From Ceratotherium simum simum (lineage: Eukaryota > Chordata > Mammalia > Perissodactyla > Rhinocerotidae), in assembly GCF_000283155.1 (NCBI RefSeq), contig NW_004454178.1, positions 10,370,509-10,434,508 on the forward strand: 64,000 nucleotides of DNA. The letters run 5' to 3'. The position numbers and the translations under genes are program-made. Shown piece after piece: positions 55,501 through 64,000 of this stretch (position 1 is its first letter; each line of letters begins with the position of its first letter). A model generated the notes under the pieces. That model worked only from the letters and a program-made list of their open reading frames with translations, was not told the DNA's origin and made no database searches.

Positions 55501-58249
55501 TTGGGAATAGTAAGAAGGAGAAAACGGAACAGAGAGACAGTCAAAGCAGAGACCAATTAAGAGATTAAATTCTGCTATTCATTCTTTTTTTCTTCTGTTT
55601 CTATTTCCTCTGGCTCAGTTTCTTGTTACATAGGAGTAAGTTTTTCATGCCACTTCCATTGATAATCCTTGATGAGACTCTCCTTGGGACTTTTTAATCT
55701 TGTCTATGTGACTAGGCCTATTTGGTTCACCTGAGCTCCAGGAATGTATTCAGAAACAAAATAGATCATATATTGTATGTTTTATTTGTAAGCCCTAACT
55801 CCCATAGCTGTCAACCACTACTGTGATATTGCTTCAGAGAATCACTGTCTCTCCTTTCCTCCAATTGGTGCTACGTGGTCTCAGTTTAAAAGAACCTCAC
55901 CCAGTTCCAGGGGCGAGTACTATATTTATACTCAAAAAAGAAAAAATATAATAAGAGAGATTTAGATAACTATCAGCCTCTTGATTACAATAGATGCATA
56001 ACCTCAGGGAAGCAGAGCTTTAGTTCTGTTCTGGAATCCTCTGAAACAATAACCCTATTTACACCAGATGCAACTGCATGGTGCAAACTTTCATTTCAGT
56101 TAGATGCTCAGTACTGTCTACTGATGACCTTTCAGCTGTTTGCCAGTACCTTCCTATTAAACTCTCAGTCCGCTTAAAATAGAGCACCAATACCTCTGGG
56201 CACCTCACTTTTGAAAAACAAACTAAACCATCAGATAAGACCATGGGGACTTGGGCTTTATCTAATGCTACACACTCTTTTTAAAATTGATTCACTTTTC
56301 TGCCAACCCAATAAGTCCATGAAATAGTCTCGCTACTGCTACAAGAACAATTATTATTCCGCCTGAGGTGACTCATATGGTCTCAAGGCCGTGCAAACAT
56401 CCATTTATACTGAGATGGATTGGAGATAAAGCAGACATGAGTTGGCACTTGAGACAGACAATGATTGTCAGACATGCCACATTGTGACAGCTGGAGAACT
56501 GCCCTGTGGCCTGATGGGAGAACACGCTTCAGTATTTCCCACAGACCAGCATGCTTGGAAATGTGCTAAATTTTGTCCAAAGACAAATATCATCAGGGTC
56601 CAAAAGGCCTTCAAATCTGAATTGTCTTAATTTTCAAACTGACAGACCTGAAGTCTGTAAGCAAACATGGAATTGCCTATGGAAACTTCCATTTACTTCT
56701 GCTGTTTCTCTCCTTATAATCTCATGCCAAGTTGTAATTAAATATAATTCAAGATAAACATAATTGCAGCTCATCCAGAAAAGATTATTTTTTGAGAGCT
56801 TCAAAATGAGAAAATGTGCATATTCCTTTATAGGTTTCATTGAAACAAAGTTGATTTAAATAAATCCACACACATATATACTACAGTGATTGGTTTATCC
56901 AAAACAAAATGTACTATTGATGCCTGTAGAAATATACATACTAATAGATTTCTCAAATCAATATTAATCTCATTAGTAATGTCATTAACTGAAGGTGGAA
57001 ATACAATTTCAGTAGCCATTTTACAATTTCTATGTGAAATTCCACTTCACATTTGGCCTTATAAGGCAAAAAGAAGTCTTTTTAAGTCTAACTAGATGTG
57101 TTTGTATGGTATGGTTACAAATTAGTTTCCAATGATTCATGATGTCATCTCAGGCAAATGTGAGAGATCCCTTAGGGGCATCATAATACATTTCCTAACA
57201 GGGAAATAAGTATTAACATCTGAAGCCATAAGAACAGGGACATCTATATTTTCAAGGAAAAACTGACACAGGAAATTTCAATCCTATTACAAAAATGAGT
57301 TGCAACAAAATTACACTCCCTTCCTTTCCAGAGTCACTGAGAGATATCTACATGAGCTAACTGGATTAGCTACTCAAACCTTAAAGACAAAAGTGGATCC
57401 CTGTTCAATCAAAATGTTTATTTTGTTTATTAGTCAAACTGAACACTTCAGTGAAATAATTAATAGTGTAAATGTTTGAACTGAATTTCAATTCAATCCG
57501 AATTATCAATATTATTAGGCTTGTATTTTCACACACAAACCATAAAAATGCAGAATTGTGCTTTGTATGTAGGAGTTCAGGTACAATATCTAAGAACAAA
57601 ATGACATCAAGCTAAGTCTTTGACTTTGATTTCAGCGAGTCGTACACGTCTCCCTTTGTCACAAAATGGAGAATTACAAGTGAGCTCATCACAGGTCAAT
57701 ACTTTCAGAGCAGCAAACACTCGTTCTGCCTGAACCATTCAGTGCCCAAATTATTTGGAGCCTTAACGTTGCCACTGAGGGTCTACTTGGGTCTTGAGAG
57801 AGGGGGCAGGCCTACCACTAGAGTGGAAATAAACCGAGTCAATTGATTCAGATTCAAGTCTTGTAAAATTTGAAAGTCTTCTGTGGTGCCTGGGAAATCT
57901 CCAGTCTGTTCTGGATTTGAGCCTTCCTAGTGTCCAAGGGACATCTGGTGACTGGGTGAGAGCCATGGGAACCTACAGCACAATGTTACTGGGAGGTACC
58001 CCAGAAAAGGCACAGTGTTTGCTTTTCATTAATCCAAACCTCAGCGACCTGCCCTCTACATTTAGCATTCAAAGCAGACCAAATTAGAATGTTCTTATGA
58101 GCAACAAGAACAGTTTTTTTTTACTGCAACTTGGATTTTGGCTTCTGCCAAGAATTAGATACCGAATTGGAATTAACCTCTCCCTTGTTCATAATCCAGG
58201 TGTATTTTGTTTCTACTACATGTGAACTACTCATTAGAGTGTGCATTCA
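55501..58249. other. unique AT-rich sequence, no gene seen
   Basis: About 2.7 kb hold no recognised repeat, exon or RNA gene. Frames are at most 69 codons. Some parts (56880-57110, 57600-57760) are free of low complexity and could be conserved, but nothing specific is seen. Confidence 0.4.
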
Positions 58250-58740
58250 TTAGTTTAGAAATACAGATCTGACCATATAATTCTTGTTCAAACCTTCAAT
58301 ATTTCTCTTAATACACTTCTTTCAACAGTTCTTGGCTGCCTATTTAATATGCTTCCTAATCTGGCCTAGTCCTGCACCTTTACTATCTCCTTTCACTTTT
58401 CCCAACACACTTGATTTCTTAGCCATATCAAGTTATTTGCTGCTTCCAACCTTGACATCTTTTATGCCTTCACCGTGCTGTTCCTCTTCTTGATACGCTT
58501 TTCTGCCATTGTCCATCTTGTCACCGATGTTCACGTTCCAAAGTCTATCACAAATGTTAGCCACTTCCATACACGCTTTCTCGACTCCTTGAGACAGAAT
58601 TAATGAAATCCGTAGCTTTGTTTCTCTCGTACTTTATATTTCTTCTATTGTGGTCCTTATCATACTATAACTAATGAGATAGGAGAGCTTATTGTTTCCT
58701 ATGCTTGAGCTTGTATGCCCTGAGGACTGAGAACGTATTT
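58250..58740 (+). mobile_element. L2 LINE, long 3' fragment
   Basis: ccttcaatatttctcttaat, atgcttcctaatctggccta, ttctgccattgtccatcttg and the closing tatgccctgaggactgagaa follow L2 over nearly 500 bases. It includes the 'tgctgttcctcttcttg' landmark. Confidence 0.75.
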
Positions 58741-60324
58741 CTGGATAGGAGCAGATCTACCTCTGAGAGGCCAGAGTGTTTGATGATCCCTTCATGTTCA
58801 TGATGAGTTACGAAAATGATAGCAATGAGGTGTAGAGGAAGGCTAGGGCTGGGGATAAAGTCTTCTACAAACGAGGAGAGTGACTAGGAGGTGGATAGAT
58901 GACGACAACAATTAGAGAGCAATGGTGATATATTTGCGCGATGTGAACGTCAAGAAAGCAGCGCTTTTGTCGGGAAGTTGGGGGTAGTGCTGGACAAGAA
59001 GTGGCAACAAAAATCCGGGAGGATGCTCTGACACATGAGTGAGAAAAGTAAAAGCCTCCTCCATGTGAACAGCCTTCAAAGCAGTCTCAGATGATAACTG
59101 GGGTTTAGTTAAGACAAGAGGTGAGGAGAACATTCTGAGAAAGGATGGAGGATAGAGAGGAGTCTGAATTGACCAAGGGACAATGGAAGAGTTTGAAAGG
59201 GAGGGAAAAGGAGAGGCAGTGGGTCAGAGCAGGATGCAGATGGAACCTGGGGGGGATGGATTTTGAATGGTAGACAAGAGAATGAGAGTGTGAGGCACAG
59301 TGTGTTGGTCTTGATGGTCATTGCTGTGTGCCCGAACTACTGGACCAATTACCATGGTCTCAATGCTTCTGTCTGTGATGTGGTGGCTTGCAGAACTGGG
59401 ACTCTCTGAGAATTCTTGGAGTGTTGATGATTCATGTGGACTAGGACTTAATCCTGGCTCTGTTTTGGGGTGTATACAAATGCAGCAAATAAGTTTATTT
59501 CACTAGACTTCTATTTCCTTGTATACAATACAAGAAGATTAGATTCAGTAATCCTGGAGATTGATTCTAGCTATTATTCTATGAAAAGTTTTGTTTATCT
59601 TTTCAGTGAGTTTAGGCAATTCATATTTCTTGAGTTATTTTGCCAATCTAAGGAGGGCTACTTCCTACAGACTAAAAGAAGAATCTATTATTTTATACCT
59701 TCACGCAAGAAGAATTTATTGAGCACCTACTCCACATTTCACATTAATGAGTTGTAAAAGAAATGGATAAATTGTATGTTCTCTAGATCTTTCAAACTAT
59801 TGGGAGAGTTGACGTATGCTCAGGAATAAATGGTGTCTGTTGATGTTATGTGCTTTCACGCAAACTCAAGATGGGACTCTCCCCCCACCCAATGTATCCT
59901 GGACCACTCCCTGGTTGGACCAATGCCTTAACATTTACCATTTTTATTTGCCCCCCCCCATATCTCATAGGGGCTAATTGGGCAGTTCATGTCCTAATGT
60001 CTCAAGTTCTTGAAGATTCTAGTGCTGGGGTCAGATTTAAAGTATCTTGGCCTCAAGATAATACAATTTTAATATCAGAGATGGAGCTGGCAAAATATGT
60101 ATATGGTTCTCTTCTCTCCTTTACTTTGACTAGTTTATTTTCCCCTAAGAAAGTTCAGAAGTAAGAAGTGAGAAGATATGTCTTGGACCCTGTTCATAGG
60201 AAGAGGAAAACGTCCATGTAGCTTGGGGCTGACTGATGCTGAGAGTTGTTTCTCAGGTGATTGGGCATCTTCCCACTAGGAAATCGTAGCAGGGAAGCCT
60301 TAGACAGGGGTCAGGAAACCTTTA
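58741..60324. other. unique sequence, no gene seen
   Basis: A purine-rich stretch at 59140-59300 and a possible old repeat tail at 59700-59830 (gaatttattgagcacctact) are the only notable parts. C-runs lie at 59881 and 59952. No gene is seen. Confidence 0.35.
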
Positions 60325-60465
60325 AGTTTTGCTCAGATATTAATTCATTACATGCCCTATGAAAAGTCACTTTTTGTCACTGGGCCTTCCTCTTTGGGAA
60401 AATGAGAGGTTTGGATTAGAGAGTCTAAATTCCCTTCCACCTTGAACATCTGTGGTTCCAAAGGT
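60325..60465 (+). mobile_element. MIR-family SINE fragment
   Basis: gtcactgggccttcctcttt, gggaaaatgagaggtttgga and ttagagagtctaaattccct match the MIR variant with the 'ggactagatgatctctaaggtccctt' tail. Confidence 0.68.
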
Positions 60466-61070
60466 CCACCTTTGAAGTGCTGTGGTCAGTAGGAAATTGG
60501 CTATTAGGTCTTTGAATGACTTGGAATTGGATCCTTCTATTCAAATTCAAAATTGCATTTTTTTAACTGTAAAATACTGTTCGGATTGTGTTTCCGAATT
60601 ATTTTTCTTCAGATGCCTAGACATATGTGTCTAGAAATGGAGAGAGGTGAGAAAAGAGGCAAGATACAGAATTTGACAAATACCAATAATTTATGTGTAG
60701 AGTTGTGTTGTTTTGTTGACAGTACCTCCTTGAGTCCCTGGAAACCTGAGAAGGAATGTATTATGTGTGTTTCAGAACTAGCTGCAGATGAATCCATGAC
60801 CAGCGGGCTGTGAGGAAGTATGTGTGAGCATCTGTTATCCAGGGGTGTATAGTCCTTAGAGTGCCCTCCATCACCTTGCAGTTTGCCATATCCCACAGGC
60901 CACTAGTTGGTCATCTCTGATTAAGAAAACGCTGCCAGTGAACAAGGTTGTCTATCTGGGTCACAAAGAAAGAGGCTTGGCCACAATCTGACCATTTCTA
61001 ATGAATGGTGGTTTTCATTTATTTATTTTGTAGTTTTAGCTGTTTGTACAGTTGTTTGTCTGGACCATTT
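60466..61070. other. unique sequence, no gene seen
   Basis: An 86-codon plus frame and a 95-codon minus frame overlap at 60553-60896. Neither shows a motif. Confidence 0.4.
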
Positions 61071-61073
61071 TTG

Positions 61074-61215
61074 TGCGACTTTAGGGAAGTTATTTAATTG
61101 TTCAGAGCTTCCATGCCTTCCTCTGTTGAAGTAAGCACACCAGCTTCGCAGGGTTCTTGTGAGAATTGTTTGAGATGATGTTCATGAAAACATATTTTAA
61201 ACTGTTAAACACAAC
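61074..61215 (+). mobile_element. MIR SINE fragment
   Basis: gcgactttagggaagttatt, taattgttcagagcttccat, cgcagggttcttgtgagaat and tgagatgatgttcatgaaaa follow MIR. Confidence 0.75.
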
Positions 61216-61289
61216 GAACATGTGGGTTATTTTATCCAGTTCAACAAGTAATGGCCAATAAAGTTATTTTTCTTTCCTAAACCTCTAAT

Positions 61290-61895
61290 AATTTTCTACA
61301 CACCAGGTTTTTTTGCCATTATTTTCTTGTGAAGTAAAATCTGCTCCATCTACCTCTAGTCAGTTTGCCAATTTGGTAGCTTTGGATCAGCGTGACCAAA
61401 TTTTCTGTAAATCCATTCTGAGCAGGACTCTTTGTTATTATTGGAACTCTTGATCATTAATGGGTGCTTGCAGCTGCCAAGACTTTACCACAATTGAAGA
61501 AATAACCACGGAACTCAGACTTACACCTGAATTTATTCATTTAAACCAGATCCTAAAAGTATTTGTTTTACTCATTATCCTGCCTAATTTGCCTAAAATA
61601 AATCAGGAACCAGTCAGCGCTCGAATCCTGTGGTAATTGGAGTTTTTGGGGTCAGCAATAACATTCATATGTGTTCCATCATGAGTGGAATTGCTTGCAG
61701 TTTTTGCATGCGTGTGTGCAGAAAATATGAACTAAGAGGTTCCTTTTGCCTGCAATTACAAGGATTATTATATCTATAAATGGATATAAAATGCTGCTCT
61801 CTAATAGGGATACAAGGCTATTTGTTTTCATATATCAATCTTGCCTGAAGAAAACAAGAGGGGAAATTAATTGGGTGAATATATTCCAATTTATC
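61290..61895. other. candidate conserved non-coding element
   Basis: Repeat-free AT-rich sequence dense in homeodomain and POU-type motifs: cttgatcattaatgggtgct, cacctgaatttattcattta, cctgtggtaattggagtttt and gaggggaaattaattgggtg. Several TTTGCAT-like words occur (gcagtttttgcatgcgtgtg). No coding frame. Confidence 0.3.
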
Positions 61896-62441
61896 ACCAC
61901 AGAAATATGATAGTATCTTTTAAAACTAATATATGATTTTGATGCAACAATCTTAAGGGACAAGTAAGCATATAGATATAGCCCTTAGAAAAATTAATAA
62001 CTATTCTGACATTAGTTGATTAATGATTATAAGAGCAAGTAAAGGAACACACTTAAGAGAGAGAACAGATTTGATTGTATTGACTTGATAACAATGGTAC
62101 CCTGCCTGTTCAAAGTCTGCAGTATTTTGTTATGAATAATAGTCAGGAAACAAGATAAGAGGTAGGGATTCAAGCAAGTAAAAATTTCATTTACTCGGTA
62201 CAATTTTTTAAGGTTTTGGAGGTTAGGGATCCCTCTTCTTCTCTAGGGTTGTGATCAGAGGGGGCTTCACACAAAGAATTGATAGGCAAGGGGAACCCAT
62301 TCACTTTCTGCCCAATCTATACCTTGGAAGCTGGGTCTGCACTGATAGCTTCTTCTCACTCACGCACTCAGTCACCAGCAGAGATGATGGAACAGCAGAG
62401 AAGTTTCAAGATTGGCTAATGATTCTGTATCCCAATTCTGA
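61896..62441. other. unique sequence, no gene seen
   Basis: No repeat or exon is firmly recognised. An 83-codon frame at 62251-62502 runs into the LTR. Confidence 0.35.
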
Positions 62442-63204
62442 GATGTCAGTTTTTATCCCCACACCACCGAGCAATTCTCAGACATCAGCTGGCGTACTAT
62501 AATTCATCACAATTCTGACACTATTTACCCAGAGATAGCATCAGATTCCACATCTTAAGGTCTCAGTCCCACATGACTATCCTCTACTTCAGACGCCAAT
62601 CTGACGTCCGGATTTTTACCTGTGCTTCTGGCCAACTGGCTATAAATCAGAGGTTCCCATGACCCCCTCCTTGGGTTCAATTAATTTGCTAGAGCGGCTC
62701 ACAGAACTCAGAGAAACTAGTTTACGTACTAGATTACTGGTTTATTATAAAGGATATGAATCAACAACCAGAAGAAGAGATACATAGGGCAAGATAGCCA
62801 ACAAAGGAGCTTCTGTCCCTGTGGAGTTTGGGGCCTGTCATGGTGGCATGTGGAAGCATTCTGGTTCCCCAACCTTGAAACTCTCAGGACCCAATCCTTT
62901 TGGGTTTTTATGGAGGCTTCATTGCATAGGTGTTATTGATTAAATCATTGGCCATGGATGATTGAACTCAATCTCCAGCCCCTCTCTCCTCACCAGAGGC
63001 AGGGGGTAGGACTGAAAGTTCTAACCCTCATGGTTGGTTCCTAGGTTAACCAGCCCCCATCCTTAGGTTGGATCCAAAAGTCACCTCATCAACATAACAA
63101 GAGATGCCTTTATCCTTCTCTTCACTTTGGAAATTCCAAGGGTTTTGGGAGCTCTGTGCCGGAAACAGGGATGAAGACTAAATATGTATTTCACAATATC
63201 ACAC
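62442..63204 (-). mobile_element. solo LTR of unassigned ERV family, copy 2
   Basis: Reverse LTR collinear with 41320-42121. Matching pairs include ttgctagagcggctcacaga with ttgctagaatggcttataga, tggtttattataaaggatat with caatttattataaaaggaaa, gagatacatagggcaagata with gagacacataggttaaggta, and ctctgtgccggaaacaggga with gtctgtgccaggaaccaggg. The minus strand carries an aataaa signal at the shared site. No internal region is attached. Confidence 0.78.
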
Positions 63205-64000
63205 TGGCCCTGTGCCCTTGGGCTTATTTTAGGTGGCCAGGAAGCAGAAGAAAGGGGCTTTATGGAGCAGTGGTCTTGAACACCAATGAAGTGGCTCAGC
63301 GGTGGTCAGGCCAACACCAGTAAAATCAGCTACTTCTCCCTTGGGGAGGAAAGAGCAAGGAGTGGCGAGCCAGAGAGTGCTCTGGAAGACACAAAAATGC
63401 TCAAGAAAAAATTAAAAGCTAATGGACCTGTGAAAGCAAACACCACACGATGATTTTTTTTTGCAGAGAATGAAGACAAAAATATTCCTATACTTTCTAA
63501 AAAATAGCATTCAGGGAAAATGTCTGTGGCATTTAAATGCTTTAGATCAACATCCTTAAGAGAGATTGGAGGAAATTCTGGTGGACAAGATTGGCATTTT
63601 GGGGGAAATATGAATGTTTTCCTGAGATCTACTCTTCTTTATTTTGGCTCCATGATAACAAGAGCAGTATTTTCTGTGACCAAATCAGTAGATAGATAAT
63701 GGGATGGGATAATCCCGTTCAGGTAATGGGATGCAATATTTGAAATGAGGACTACCTAGACATCCCAAATTGTTTGACCTCTGTTTTTCATAGGTCATAA
63801 ACATGACCTGTAGCAGCTGAACCAAGGCCCAGGTATTATCTTCAGTTATTTGGTCCAAAAGGTTAAGGAAGAGAATTGTTGTCCTGCTGATTAGAAATGG
63901 AATGGCTATCTTTAATGAAGGTCTTAAATGACACCCAAACTTATATTGTACAATGTAAAATGCTATCATCTTTTAAAACAGGTGATTGCCATGGTTCTAT
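63205..64000. other. unique sequence to the window end, no gene seen
   Basis: An acceptor-like ttttttttgcag at 63457-63468 precedes an A-rich stretch without a recognisable exon. A 94-codon minus frame (63685-63969) has no motif. Confidence 0.4.

Noticed and set aside
1..64000. CRISPR array, operon, bacterial or phage system
   Set aside because: There are no evenly spaced direct repeats with unique spacers, gene density is near zero, and mammalian SINEs, LINEs and LTRs fill the window.

Overview
This is mammalian nuclear DNA, most probably from an equid (horse, donkey or zebra). The diagnostic signal is ten tRNA-derived SINEs of the perissodactyl ERE type, with heads like ggccagccc, tails with gatgttagctcaggg, A-rich ends and target-site duplications. 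They sit among older mammalian repeats: L1M-type LINEs, MIR, L2, MER5A and MER20 hAT elements, MaLR LTRs and an ERVL provirus. Base composition is AT-rich and there is no bacterial or viral gene layout. I found no exon of a recognisable cellular protein gene, no structural RNA gene and no CRISPR array. The window reads as a gene desert or the inside of a very large intron. Open frames up to 170 codons exist, but the long ones are explained by repeats or look like chance.

Layout. 1-9.3 kb: a nearly full-length ancient L1 on the minus strand. Its 3' end is at about 960 and its 5' end at about 9258. A 2-kb segment carrying an LTR-like repeat splits it near its 3' end, and an ERE interrupts ORF1. 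9.3-20 kb: mostly unique AT-rich sequence with MIR fragments, an ERE at 14.86 kb and a MIR-associated microsatellite at 17.5 kb. 20-28 kb: four ERE copies, MIR, L2 and MER5A fragments, and a longer unique block at 23.8-26.4 kb. 28-38.5 kb: L2, MIR, a MaLR LTR, a 5'-truncated L1 (30.3-31.4 kb), an ERE with clean polymerase III boxes (34.3 kb), a LINE-derived block (34.6-37.4 kb) and two hAT transposons end to end (37.7-38.1 kb). 39.9-45.85 kb: a decayed ERVL-class provirus with protease, RT/RNase H, integrase and dUTPase remnants, broken by three LTR insertions and one ERE. 45.85-64 kb: mostly unique sequence with MIR and L2 fragments, two EREs (one with a snap-back head) and an LTR at 62.4-63.2 kb related to one inside the ERVL.

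The elements form a relative time scale. L1M, L2, MIR and ERVL are the substrate. MaLR and other LTRs are inserted into ERVL. ERE SINEs are youngest: they interrupt L1 ORF1, ERVL pol and a MIR, and several keep near-perfect target duplications. Several unique stretches (19.0-19.8, 22.4-22.75, 49.1-49.65, 51.8-52.45 and 61.3-61.9 kb) have the look of conserved non-coding elements, but that cannot be proved without alignments. I did not find a new biological system. The most unusual structures are the self-primed hairpin at the end of the 51.2-kb ERE and the layered ERVL nest. Family names were assigned by recognition, not by a repeat search.
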